A stretch of 64,000 bases of DNA, from NCBI RefSeq assembly GCF_016900095.1, contig NZ_JACJJP010000007.1, positions 1 to 64,000 of the forward strand. The letters run 5' to 3'. The notes under the pieces are model-generated. The model made no database searches. It was not told the origin of the DNA and was given only the letters and a program-made list of their open reading frames with translations. Positions 50,568-60,600 of the stretch are shown here, one piece after another. Origin of the DNA: Gemmiger formicilis (GTDB lineage: Bacteria; Bacillota; Clostridia; Oscillospirales; Ruminococcaceae). How positions within the stretch are numbered: position 1 is the stretch's first letter; every line of letters begins with the position of its first letter. The position numbers and the translations under genes are program-made.

Positions 50568-51353
50568 ATGGACATCTTACCTGTGATCACCAGCCGGGAC
50601 AACGCCCGCATCAAGCGGGTGTGCGCTTTGCGTGACAGCGAAAAACAGCGCGCCGAAGCGGGGCTTTTCTTTGCCGAGGGTCCCAAGCTCTGCCTGGAGC
50701 TGGCCAAGGACTGTACCCTCACCGAGCTGTACGCCACCCAGGCGGCCCTGGACCGCACCCCGGCCCTGGCCGCCTTCCGGGACTGCACCACCGTGATTGC
50801 CCCCCATGTGGCCGAAAAGCTGGCCGGGACCCGCTCTTCCCAGAATGTTTTCGGGCTGTTCCGGGAACCTTCCACCGACCCGGCCCCGCTGCTGGCAGTT
50901 GCCCGCCGCATCCTGGCCCTGGAAGGGGTGCAGGACCCCGGCAACGTGGGCACTTTGCTGCGCAGCGCCGCGGCCTTCGGGTTTGATGCGGTTCTGCTGG
51001 GCCCCGGATGTGCCGCGCCCTTCTCCCCCAAGGTGCTCCGCGCCTCCATGGGGGCGGCGGGGCGGCTGCCTGTGGGCGTCTGTGCCGACCTGCCCGCTGC
51101 TCTGGGCACCCTGCGGGCCCGGGGCGTCACCTGCCTGGCGGCGGCCCTGTACAAGGCCCGGCCTTTGCAGGAGGTGGGCACCGACCTGCCCGGCGGGGTG
51201 TGCGTGGTCATCGGCAGCGAGGGCCAGGGCCTGACCGACGAAGCCGTGGCCGCCTGCGACGCCGCTGTGCGCATCCCCATGACCGACCGGGTGGAAAGCC
51301 TGAACGCCGGGGTGGCTGGCAGCGTTTTGCTGTGGCATTTCAGAGGAGTTTGA
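50568..51353 (+). CDS. TrmH/SpoU-family rRNA methyltransferase
   Basis: The 261-residue protein has an N-terminal substrate-binding domain and the SPOUT methyltransferase domain: D-P-G-N-V-G-T-L-L-R-S-A-A (motif 1, about 119-131), V-I-G-S-E-G-Q-G-L-T (motif 2) and I-P-M-T-D-R-V-E-S-L-N-A-G-V-A (motif 3), forming the knot that binds SAM. It probably 2'-O-methylates 23S rRNA; the exact base is unknown. ATG at 50568 is used; a GTG four codons earlier is an alternative. It lies just after the rplT terminator, so its promoter is unclear. Confidence 0.88.
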   Translation: MDILPVITSRDNARIKRVCALRDSEKQRAEAGLFFAEGPKLCLELAKDCTLTELYATQAALDRTPALAAFRDCTTVIAPHVAEKLAGTRSSQNVFGLFREPSTDPAPLLAVARRILALEGVQDPGNVGTLLRSAAAFGFDAVLLGPGCAAPFSPKVLRASMGAAGRLPVGVCADLPAALGTLRARGVTCLAAALYKARPLQEVGTDLPGGVCVVIGSEGQGLTDEAVAACDAAVRIPMTDRVESLNAGVAGSVLLWHFRGV

Positions 51354-51359
51354 TGTACA

Positions 51360-52463
51360 ATGGATACCGCGTTGTACTGGATGTGGCTGGCAGACGGACT
51401 GGGTTCCGGCTGCCGCAGCGCCCGGGAACTGCTGCGGCAGTGCCCGGACCCTCAGACCCTGTATGAACGGCTGCAGGGCAACGGCCCGCTGCCCACGGCC
51501 CTGCACAAAACCGCCCGGGCCCGGCTGATGACCACCGACCCTGCCGCCCTGCAATCCCGGCTGGAAGCCTGTGCCCGCCTGGGGGTGGAGATCCTCACCC
51601 CCCAGGACATCGATTACCCCGACCGTCTGCGCACCCTGCCGGACATGCCGGTGGTGCTGTATGTCACCGGAAACATCGCCTGCCTCAGCGGCGGGCGGTA
51701 TGTGGCCATGGTGGGCACCCGGCGCCCCAGCCGGTACGGCCAGCAGGCCTGCCATGACCTGGCGCTGAACCTGGCCCGGGCGGGGGCGGTGGTGGTCAGC
51801 GGTCTGGCCGACGGCCTGGACGCCGAGGCCCACCGGGCCGCCGTGGAGGCAGGCACCCCCACCGTGGCCTTTCTGGGCACCGCCATCGACAAGACCTTTC
51901 CCGCCGCCAACGCCCCTCTGCGGTCTGCCATCGAGGCCGGGGGCGGGGCGGTGGTGAGCGAATACCCGCCCGACTACCAGGGCAAGACCACCGGCACCTT
52001 TCTGGCCCGCAACCGGCTGATTGCCGGCCTGTCCGAGGCGGTCTGCGTCACCGAGGCCCGCCGCCGCAGCGGCACCTTGAATACGGTCTCCCATGCGGTG
52101 CGGTACGGCCGCCCGGTGTTCAGCGTGCCGGGCAGCATTTACAGCCCCACCAGCGAAGGCACCAACGATCTGCTGCGGGAGGGCAGGGCCCGCCCGCTGT
52201 GCGAAGCCCGGGACGTGCTGCATGCGCTGGAGATGCAGGCGGAGGACCCGCCGCCGACGGCTGAATCCGGGGCGGAGGAGATTCCTCTCACCGAGGAAGC
52301 CCGCCTGGTGCTGCAGGCCCTGGGCCCGGTGCCCCGCACCCCGGCCCAGGTGGTGACGGACACCGGCCTGCCCATCCAGCAGGTGCAGGCGGCGCTGATG
52401 GAACTGGAATTTGCCGGTGCCGCCGCCTCTCACCCGGGGCAATTGTATACCGCCCAACGGTAA
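51360..52463 (+). CDS. dprA: DNA-processing protein DprA
   Basis: This 367-residue protein loads RecA on incoming single-stranded DNA during transformation. It has an N-terminal SAM-like domain, the Rossmann-like core with V-G-T-R-R-P-S-R-Y-G, V-S-G-L-A-D-G-L-D-A-E-A-H and F-P-A-A-N, S-E-Y-P-P, and the R-N-R-L-I-A-G-L-S segment. A C-terminal winged-helix-like DML1 domain (about 300-367) follows. It precedes topA by 21 bases, the classical order. Confidence 0.95.
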   Translation: MDTALYWMWLADGLGSGCRSARELLRQCPDPQTLYERLQGNGPLPTALHKTARARLMTTDPAALQSRLEACARLGVEILTPQDIDYPDRLRTLPDMPVVLYVTGNIACLSGGRYVAMVGTRRPSRYGQQACHDLALNLARAGAVVVSGLADGLDAEAHRAAVEAGTPTVAFLGTAIDKTFPAANAPLRSAIEAGGGAVVSEYPPDYQGKTTGTFLARNRLIAGLSEAVCVTEARRRSGTLNTVSHAVRYGRPVFSVPGSIYSPTSEGTNDLLREGRARPLCEARDVLHALEMQAEDPPPTAESGAEEIPLTEEARLVLQALGPVPRTPAQVVTDTGLPIQQVQAALMELEFAGAAASHPGQLYTAQR

Positions 52464-52484
52464 AATTTTTTCAGGAGCGAAGCT

Positions 52485-54575
52485 ATGCCAAAATTAGTCA
52501 TTGTGGAATCCCCGGCCAAGGCCAAGACCATTGGCAAGTACCTGGGCCGCGGGTACAAAGTCACAGCCAGCATGGGCCACGTGCGCGACCTGCCGGCCAG
52601 CCAGCTGGGCATTGACATTGAACACGGCTATACCCCCAAATATATCACCATCAAGGGCAAGCAGAAGCTGGTCAAGGAGCTGAAAACCGAAGCCAAGAAG
52701 TGCGACGGCGTGCTGCTGGCCACCGACCCGGACCGGGAAGGGGAAGCCATCAGCTGGCATCTGGCCAACCTGCTGGGCCTGGACCCGGCGGCGCCCAACC
52801 GCGTCACCTTTGACGAGATCACCAAGAAGGGCGTCAAGGAAGGCATGGCCCATCCCCGGGCCATCGATATGGACCTGTTCAACGCCCAGCAGGCCCGGCG
52901 GGAACTGGACCGCCTGGTGGGCTACAAGCTCAGCCCGTTTTTGTGGCGCAAGGTGCGCCGGGGGCTGTCCGCCGGCCGTGTGCAGAGCGTCACTGTGCGC
53001 CTGATCCGGGACCGGGAACTGGAGATCGAGCGCTTTGTGCCCGAGGAATACTGGAACATCGACGCCAACCTGAAACCCGCCGGGGGCGGCGCCTCCTTCA
53101 CCGCCCGGCTGTCCGCTTCCGCCGACGGCAAAAAGGTCACCGTGCGCACCAAGGAGGAGGCGGACAAAATTCTGGCCTCCCTGGAAGGCAAGCCCTACAG
53201 CGTGGCCAAGGTGGACAAGGGCAAGCGCCGCCGCGCTCCCGCCCCGCCTTTCATCACCTCCACCCTGCAGCAGGACGCCAGCCGTGCCTTCGGCTTTTCC
53301 GCCACCCGCACCATGCGGGCGGCCCAGACCCTGTACGAAGGCATGGACATCGAGGGCCACGGCACCGTGGGTCTGATCACCTATATGCGTACCGACTCGC
53401 TGCGTATCTCCGACGAGGCGGTGGCCGCCGCCAAGAGCTTCATCGGCGGCCGCTGGGGCGAAAAGTATGTCTGCCCCACCCAACGCCACTGGAAGTCCCG
53501 TTCCGCCACCGCGGCCCAGGACGCCCACGAAGCCATCCGGCCTTCCATGCCCGAGCTGACCCCCGACGAGGTGGAAAAGAGCATCTCCGGGGACACCGCC
53601 CGGCTGTACCGGCTGATCTGGTCCCGTTTCATGGCCAGCCAGATGGCCGACTGCCTCATGGACACCATGTCGGTGACCGTGGGGGCGGGGGACTGGCTCT
53701 TCCGCGCCTCCGGCTACACCGTCACCTTCGACGGCTTCACCGCCCTGTACGAGGAAGCCACCGACGACACCAAGAAGAAAGAAACCGCCCTGCCCCCGCT
53801 GGAAGCCGGGCAGGCGCTGAATCTGCATAAACTGACGGCGGACCAGAAGTTCACCCAGCCGCCGCCGCTGTACACCGAAGCCGCCCTCATCCACGCCCTG
53901 GAAGAGAACGGCATCGGCCGTCCTTCCACCTACGCCCCCACCATCAGCACCATCATCGACCGGGGCTATGTGGAAAAGGAAAACAAGAAGCTGAAAACCA
54001 CCCCCCTGGGCCAGGCGGTGAACCAGGTTATGCTGGAGGAATTCCCCGACATCGTGGACCCCACCTTCAGCGCCGAGATGGAAAAGAAGCTGGACGTGGT
54101 GGAAAACGGCCAGGCCGACTGGGTGCAGACGGTGGACGAGTTCTACCAGGGCTTTGCCCAGAGCCTGGAAAAAGCCGAAAAGGACATGGAGGGCAAGAAG
54201 GTCAAGGTGGCGGACATCCCCACCGACGAGATCTGCGACAAGTGCGGCCGTCCCATGGTCATCAAGTCGGGGCGGTACGGCAAGTTCGTGGCCTGCTCCG
54301 GCTTCCCGGAATGCCGCAACGCCCACCCGCTGGTCAAGGACACCGGCGGCCTGTGCCCGGTGTGCGGCGGCCACATGCTGCTGCGCAAGAGCGCCAAGGG
54401 CCGTGTGTATTACGGCTGCGGCAACTACCCCACCTGCAACTTCATGACCTGGGACGAGCCGGTCACCGAGCGCTGCCCCCAGTGCAACAGCACCCTGTTC
54501 AAGCGCAAGGGGCAGCTCATCTGCCTGAAAGAGGGCTGCGGCTTTACCAAGGATGCCGCCCCCAAGAAGGAGTAA
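52485..54575 (+). CDS. topA: DNA topoisomerase I
   Basis: A 696-residue type IA enzyme that relaxes negative supercoils. It has the N-terminal Toprim domain (I-V-E-S-P-A-K-A-K-T with the catalytic Glu, D-P-D-R-E-G-E-A-I), the active-site Tyr in I-T-Y-M-R-T-D-S near residue 301, and three C-terminal zinc ribbons (C-D-K-C-G with C-S-G-F-P-E-C, C-P-V-C-G-G with C-G-N-Y-P-T-C, C-P-Q-C-N with C-L-K-E-G-C). Translation into trmFO is near-coupled (one base gap). Confidence 0.97.
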   Translation: MPKLVIVESPAKAKTIGKYLGRGYKVTASMGHVRDLPASQLGIDIEHGYTPKYITIKGKQKLVKELKTEAKKCDGVLLATDPDREGEAISWHLANLLGLDPAAPNRVTFDEITKKGVKEGMAHPRAIDMDLFNAQQARRELDRLVGYKLSPFLWRKVRRGLSAGRVQSVTVRLIRDRELEIERFVPEEYWNIDANLKPAGGGASFTARLSASADGKKVTVRTKEEADKILASLEGKPYSVAKVDKGKRRRAPAPPFITSTLQQDASRAFGFSATRTMRAAQTLYEGMDIEGHGTVGLITYMRTDSLRISDEAVAAAKSFIGGRWGEKYVCPTQRHWKSRSATAAQDAHEAIRPSMPELTPDEVEKSISGDTARLYRLIWSRFMASQMADCLMDTMSVTVGAGDWLFRASGYTVTFDGFTALYEEATDDTKKKETALPPLEAGQALNLHKLTADQKFTQPPPLYTEAALIHALEENGIGRPSTYAPTISTIIDRGYVEKENKKLKTTPLGQAVNQVMLEEFPDIVDPTFSAEMEKKLDVVENGQADWVQTVDEFYQGFAQSLEKAEKDMEGKKVKVADIPTDEICDKCGRPMVIKSGRYGKFVACSGFPECRNAHPLVKDTGGLCPVCGGHMLLRKSAKGRVYYGCGNYPTCNFMTWDEPVTERCPQCNSTLFKRKGQLICLKEGCGFTKDAAPKKE

Positions 54576-54576
54576 C

Positions 54577-55899
54577 ATGCACAAGATTACGATATACGGC
54601 GCCGGCCTGGCCGGGTGCGAAGCCGCCCTCTGGCTGGCGGAACACGGGGTGCAGGTGGACCTGTACGAGCAGAAACCGGTGCATTTTTCCCCCGCCCACA
54701 AAAGCGAGGGCTTTGCGGAGCTCATCTGCTCCAACTCCCTGAAAGCCGAGCGCCCGGACTCTGCTTCCGGCCTGCTCAAGCTGGAGATGCGCGCCATGGG
54801 CAGCCATCTGCTCCGGGCCGCCGAGACGGCCCGGGTGGCCGCCGGCGGCGCCCTGGCCGTGGACCGGGACCGGTTCAGCGCCGAGGTCACCCGCATGGTG
54901 GAAAACTGCCCGGGTATCACGGTGCACCGGCAGGAAGTCACCGAAATCCCGGAGGACGCCCCCATCCTGGTGGCCACCGGCCCCTTGACCGAAGGCGCCC
55001 TGGCCCAGGCCGTGGCGGCTCTCTCCGGCGGGGAAGAACTGAATTTCTACGACGCGGTGGCCCCCATCGTCACCGCCGAAAGTCTCGACTACAACAAGGT
55101 GTTTGCCGCCTCCCGGTACGGCCGGGGAGAGGCGGACTACCTGAACTGTCCCTTCAATAAGGCGGAGTACGAGGCCTTCCACACCGCCCTCATCGGCGCC
55201 GAGCGGGCTCCCCTCCACGACGCCGACAAGGACCTGACCGTGTATGAGGGCTGTATGCCCATCGAGGTCATGGCCGCCCGGGGCGCGGACACCATCCGGT
55301 TCGGTCCTCTGCGCCCGGTGGGCCTCAAGGACCCCAACACCGGGCACCGCCCCTGGGCCAACGTCCAGCTGCGGGCGGAAAACACCGCCCGGACCCTGTA
55401 CAACCTGGTGGGCTTCCAGACCAACCTGAAATGGGGCGAGCAGAAGCGGGTGTTCCGGATGATTCCGGGCCTGGAAAACGCCGAGTTCATGCGCTACGGC
55501 GTCATGCACCGCAACACCTTCCTGAATGCCCCCAAGGTGCTGGCCCCCGACCAGAGCCTGAAACAGCATCCCAACGTCTTCTTTGCCGGGCAGATCACCG
55601 GCTTTGAAGGCTACATGGAAAGCGCCGCCAGCGGCCTGCTGGCCGCGCGGTCGATCTACGCCCGGCTGCAGGGCAAGCACTACACCCCGCCCCCGGCGGC
55701 CACCATGTGCGGCGCGCTGATCGACTATCTCATGACCCCCAACAAGGATTTCCAGCCCATGGGCGCCAACATGGGTATCTTGCCCCGCACCGAGGAGATC
55801 AACGCCATCCGGGACAAGCGGGAACGCTACATGGCGCTTTCCAACGCCGCCCAGACCGACATGGCCGGCTGGGTGGCCCAACAGGAGGACGTGGAATGA
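54577..55899 (+). CDS. trmFO: Methylenetetrahydrofolate--tRNA (uracil-5) methyltransferase
   Basis: The 440-residue flavoprotein methylates U54 of tRNA with methylenetetrahydrofolate. It has the FAD-binding I-Y-G-A-G-L-A-G-C-E-A near the start, C-S-N-S-L-K-A, G-C-M-P-I-E-V-M-A and F-A-G-Q-I-T-G-F-E-G-Y. The Shine-Dalgarno (AAGGAG) overlaps the end of topA. The stop overlaps the plsX start by four bases (ATGA). Confidence 0.96.
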   Translation: MHKITIYGAGLAGCEAALWLAEHGVQVDLYEQKPVHFSPAHKSEGFAELICSNSLKAERPDSASGLLKLEMRAMGSHLLRAAETARVAAGGALAVDRDRFSAEVTRMVENCPGITVHRQEVTEIPEDAPILVATGPLTEGALAQAVAALSGGEELNFYDAVAPIVTAESLDYNKVFAASRYGRGEADYLNCPFNKAEYEAFHTALIGAERAPLHDADKDLTVYEGCMPIEVMAARGADTIRFGPLRPVGLKDPNTGHRPWANVQLRAENTARTLYNLVGFQTNLKWGEQKRVFRMIPGLENAEFMRYGVMHRNTFLNAPKVLAPDQSLKQHPNVFFAGQITGFEGYMESAASGLLAARSIYARLQGKHYTPPPAATMCGALIDYLMTPNKDFQPMGANMGILPRTEEINAIRDKRERYMALSNAAQTDMAGWVAQQEDVE

Positions 55900-56912
55900 A
55901 GATTCTTTTGGATGTGATGGGCGGCGACAACGCCCCCAACGCCGTATTGCAGGGCGCGGCCGATGCCGTGAAGGAGTTCGGCCAGGGCATGACCATCGCC
56001 CTGCTGGGCCAGGAGGAGGTTATCCGCCAGGCGGCCGCCGAACTGAACATCGACCTGACACCTTTTGAGATCGTGAACTGCACCGAAGTGGTCACCATGG
56101 AGGACGACCCGGTCAAGGCTGCCCGCCACAAGCCGGATTCCAGCCTGGTGAAGGGCCTGACCATGCTCAAAAAGGGTGAGGGCGACGCCTTCGTCTCCGC
56201 CGGCTCCACCGGCGCGCTGCATGTGGCCACCAGCCTGATTGTGCGCACCGTCAAGGGGGTCAAGCGCCCGGCCCTGGCCACCCCCATGCCCGGCATCCAG
56301 CAGCACTACCTGCTGCTGGACTGCGGCGCCAACGCCGAGTGCCGCGCCGACATGCTTAACGCCTTCGGCACCATGGGCAGCGTCTATGCCGAGAAGGTCA
56401 TGGGCCGCCCCAATCCCAGCGTGGCCCTGGTCAACAACGGCGCCGAGGACCACAAGGGCACCCCCATGTACCGGGAAGCCCACCAGAAGCTGAAAGCCAA
56501 CCCCTCCATCCGGTTCGTGGGCAACATCGAGCCCCGCTACATCCCGGAAGGCAAGGTGGACGTGGTGGTCTGCGACGGGTTTGTGGGCAACGTGGTGCTC
56601 AAGCTCACCGAGGGCGTGGCCACCAGCCTGCTGGGGATGCTCAAGCCCATTTTCCTCAAGAATCTGTTCACAAAACTGGCCTATCTGACCATCAAGGACG
56701 GCCTGCGGGGCCTGAAAAAGATGATGGACTCGGAGGAAGTGGGCGGTGCGCCTCTGCTGGGCGCCGCCAGGCCGGTCATCAAGGCCCACGGGTCCAGCAA
56801 GGCCCGGGGCATCAAGAATGCCATCCGCCAGGCCAAGACCTGCGTGGAAAACGATCTGTGCGGCACCATGGAGAAGGCTCTGGCCGAGACCATGGCCGCC
56901 GTGCAGGAATGA
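55896..56912 (+). CDS. plsX: Phosphate acyltransferase PlsX
   Basis: A 338-residue enzyme that converts acyl-ACP to acyl-phosphate at the start of phospholipid synthesis. It has the N-terminal D-V-M-G-G-D-N-A-P, S-A-G-S-T-G-A-L, L-D-C-G-A-N and C-D-G-F-V-G-N-V-V-L-K. In most Firmicutes, fab genes and acpP stand between plsX and rnc; here rnc follows after 24 bases, so those genes must lie elsewhere. Confidence 0.95.
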   Translation: MKILLDVMGGDNAPNAVLQGAADAVKEFGQGMTIALLGQEEVIRQAAAELNIDLTPFEIVNCTEVVTMEDDPVKAARHKPDSSLVKGLTMLKKGEGDAFVSAGSTGALHVATSLIVRTVKGVKRPALATPMPGIQQHYLLLDCGANAECRADMLNAFGTMGSVYAEKVMGRPNPSVALVNNGAEDHKGTPMYREAHQKLKANPSIRFVGNIEPRYIPEGKVDVVVCDGFVGNVVLKLTEGVATSLLGMLKPIFLKNLFTKLAYLTIKDGLRGLKKMMDSEEVGGAPLLGAARPVIKAHGSSKARGIKNAIRQAKTCVENDLCGTMEKALAETMAAVQE

Positions 56913-56936
56913 GTCAACCGAAAGGACGAATCCTGT

Positions 56937-57608
56937 ATGCCGAACCGCTCTTTTGAAAAGCTGGAACAGGTGCTGCATTATCAGTTCAAGAACCCGGCCC
57001 TGCTGCGCATTGCCATGACCCACACCAGCTTTGCCAACGAATCCAAGGTGCCCACCCACCACAACGAGCGCCTGGAATTCCTGGGCGACAGTGTGCTGTC
57101 GGTGGTGGTGGCGGACTACCTGTTCCATCACTCCTCCCGCCCCGAAGGTGAGCTGACCCGCATGCGGGCCGCCCTGGTTTCGGAGGAAGCCCTCTTCCGC
57201 TTTGCCGCCGAGATCGACCTGGGCAGCTATCTGCGCCTGGGCCACGGCGAGGAGCTGGGCGGCGGGCGCACCCGCCCCAGCGTGGTGTCCGACGCCTTCG
57301 AGGCTCTCATCGCCGCTTTGTATCTGGACGGCGGCATGGAGGTGGCCCGCAACTTCATCCTGCCCTTCATCACCGAGGGCAAGACCGCGGACCCCGACTA
57401 CAAGACCAAACTGCAGGAACTGGTGCAGGAAAAACCTGGCGCCGAACTGCGGTATGCGGTGGTGGGCCAGTCCGGCCCCGACCACGACAAGACCTTTGAG
57501 GTGCAAGTCACCCTCAACGGCAAGGCCCTGGCCACCGGCAAAGGCCGGAGCAAGAAGGCCGCGGAACAGCAGGCCGCCAAGCAGGCCCTTGCCGAACTGA
57601 ATCCCTGA
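56937..57608 (+). CDS. rnc: Ribonuclease III
   Basis: A 223-residue double-strand-specific endonuclease for rRNA processing. The nuclease domain has the signature E-R-L-E-F-L-G-D-S-V-L (metal-binding Glu and Asp) and the second Asp/Glu cluster in S-D-A-F-E-A-L-I-A-A. A C-terminal double-stranded RNA binding domain (about 152-223) ends in K-K-A-A-E-Q-Q-A-A. It is followed after 18 bases by smc. Confidence 0.97.
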   Translation: MPNRSFEKLEQVLHYQFKNPALLRIAMTHTSFANESKVPTHHNERLEFLGDSVLSVVVADYLFHHSSRPEGELTRMRAALVSEEALFRFAAEIDLGSYLRLGHGEELGGGRTRPSVVSDAFEALIAALYLDGGMEVARNFILPFITEGKTADPDYKTKLQELVQEKPGAELRYAVVGQSGPDHDKTFEVQVTLNGKALATGKGRSKKAAEQQAAKQALAELNP

Positions 57609-57626
57609 TGAAAGGAACCCGCCTGC

Positions 57627-60600
57627 ATGCGCTTAAAAGAACTTGAGATCCAGGGCTTCAAGTCCTTCCCGGACCGCACCAAGGTGGCCATCGGCGCCGG
57701 CATCACCGGCGTGGTGGGCCCCAACGGTTCGGGCAAAAGCAATATCTCCGACGCCATCCGCTGGGTCATGGGCGAAACCAGCTCCAAGCAGCTGCGCGGC
57801 GCGGGCAAGATGGAGGATGTTATTTTCGGCGGCACCCAGACCCGCGGGGCCATGGGCTACGCCGCCGTCAGCCTGACCATCGACAACGCCGACCACGGCC
57901 TGGCCATGGACGCGGAGGAGGTCACCATCGGCCGCCGGTACTACCGCAGCGGCGAAAGTGAATACACCATCAACGGGCAGAACGTCCGTTTGAAAGATAT
58001 CTACGAACTGTTGCTGGATACCGGCCTCGGCCGGGACGGCTATGCCATCATCGGCCAGGGCCGCGTGGCCGAGATCGTGGGCGCCAAGAGCGCCGAGCGC
58101 CGGGAAATCTTTGAGGAAGCCTCCGGCATTGCCCGGTTCCGCTACCGCAAGAATGAGGCCGAGCGCCGTCTGGCCGCCGCCGAAGGCAATCTGGAACGCC
58201 TGCGGGACATCCTGGGCGAACTGGAAAGCCGGGTGGGCCCGCTGAAGCGGGACAGCGAGAAGGCCCAGAAGTTCCTGGAATACTCCGAGACCCGCAAATC
58301 TCTGGAGGTCACCCTGTGGGTGGACTCCATCCGCCGTGCCCAGGACGCCGCCCGGGACCAGCAGCGCCGGTATGAGGCTGCCGAGGCCGATTACGCCCGC
58401 CTGTCCCGCCAGCTGGATGAATTCGACCAGAAGACCGAAGCCCTGCGGGAGGAAGCCCAGCAGCTCATGCTCCAGGTGGAGCAGGCCAACGCCGACATCC
58501 GCACCCTGACCGAAGCCGGGGCGGGCAGCGACAGCCAGATCGCCGTGCTGAACAACGAGAACGAGCACGCCCAGGCCCAGATCCGGGACGCCGAGGCCGA
58601 ACTGGCCCGGGCCGGGGAGGGCGCCAAGGGCATTGAGGCCGAAACCAGGGAGCACCAGGACGCCATCGAGACCCTGCGCGCCCAGCTGGCCCAGGCGGAC
58701 AAGACCATCTCCGACCTGCGGGCGCAGATGAACGCCCTGGAACAGGAGGCCTTGCAGAGCGGCGAGCGCCGGGACGTGGTGGAAGCCGCCATCGCCCGGC
58801 TGCAGGACGCCGCCACCACCATGAAGGTGCGGGCCGCATCCCTGACTTCCGCCGCCGAAGCCGCCCGTGCCCAGCTGGAGGGCCTGCGCAACCAGGCCGC
58901 CGCCGCTTCCGGCGCCGCCGACCGGCTGAACGCCGAGCGGAAACTGGCCGCCCAGGCCCTGAAAGAGGCGGAGGACAACGTCACCCGGTGCGACAACATC
59001 AAGGCCGGGCTCAAACTCAAGCTGGAAAGCCGCCGCCGTCAGCAGGCCGAAGCCGCCGACGCCCTGCAGAAGGCCGACCGGGACCGCTCCAACACCGCCC
59101 AGCGCATCCGCATTCTGGAAGACCTGGAACGCAACCTGGACGGCTACCAGCAGAGCGTCAAGACGGTCATGCGGGCCGCCGCGGCCAACCGGCTGCGGGG
59201 CATCATCGGCCCGGTGGCCGGTATCCTCACGGTGCGCAAAGGCTACGAGACCGCCATCGAGACGGCCCTGGGCTTTGCGCTGCAGAACATCGTGGTGGAG
59301 GACGAGCGCTGCGCCCGGTCCGCCATCGCCTTCCTGAAAGAAGAGCGGGCCGGCCGCGCCACCTTCCTGCCTCTGGACACCGTCCAAGGCAACCGGTTCA
59401 ACGGCCGCCTTACCGGCACCGCCGAGGTGGCCGCCGACCTGGTGGACACCGACGACCGTTACCGCCATATCATCGATAACCTGCTGGGCCGCATCATCGT
59501 GGTGGAGGACCTGGCAGAAGCTTCCGCCGTGGCCAAGAACCTGGGCTACCGCAACCGCATCGTGACTCTGGACGGCCAGGTCATCAACGCCGGCGGTTCC
59601 TTCACCGGTGGTTCCACCGCCCGCAGCGCGGGGGTGTTCAGCCGCAAGCAGGAGCTGGAAGAACTGCGCGTCAAGCTGAAGAAGCTGGAACAGCGCCGGG
59701 CGGACGCCGAGCGGGAAGCCAAAGCCCGCCAGGCAGAAGCCGATACCCTGGCTGCCGAGCTGGCCGGGGCGGAGAGCGAGAGCGTCAACGCCGCCTCCGC
59801 CCGGCTGAAAGCCAGCCTGGACCTGGAACGGCTGGACGCCGCCGTGCAGGAGGGCACCGCTGCGGCCCAGCGCCGGGGCGCCGAGATCCAGCAGCTGGAA
59901 ACCCAGCTGAAGGAGAACGACACCGCCCGGGCCCAGGCCGAAAACGGCGCCGCCGCCGCCCAGACCGAACTGGACAAGTACAACGCCGAGCTGTCCCAGC
60001 TGGGCGAGAGCACCGGCGAGCTCAGCCGCCGCCGGGAAGCCCTGACCGCCTCTCTCTCCGAAGCCCAGATGAACCGCCTCACCGGGGAGAAGGACATCGG
60101 CCTGCATGAGGCCGCCCTGGAGACCCTGCGGGGCCGCACCGGGGAAGCCGAAGCCCGGGCCCGGGAACTGCAGGCTGCCATGGAGGCCGCCCGCCAGAAG
60201 ATCGCGGCCAACGAGCTGCGTGTGGCCGAGATCGAGCGGGCCCGCGCCGAAACCAAGGAGAAGATCGCCGCCGCCGAACAGACCATCCGCACGGCCAACG
60301 CCGCCCGGATGGAGAAGGAAGCCGCCGTCACCCGTCTGGGCCAGGAAAACCGGGCCCTGACCGACGAGCGGGAACGGATGAGCGGCGAGATGGCCCGCCT
60401 GGCCGAGCGCCGCACCGCCGCCGAAACCGAGCTGAACACCACCGCCGCCAAGCTGTGGGACGAGTACCAGCTCACCGAGGCGGAGGCCAAGGGCCTGTGC
60501 GTGGAATTTTCCAACGTCACCGACCTGCGCCGTCAGGTGGCCGAAGTCCGGGGCAAGATCCGGGCTCTGGGCAACGTGAACGTGGGCGCCATCGACGAAT

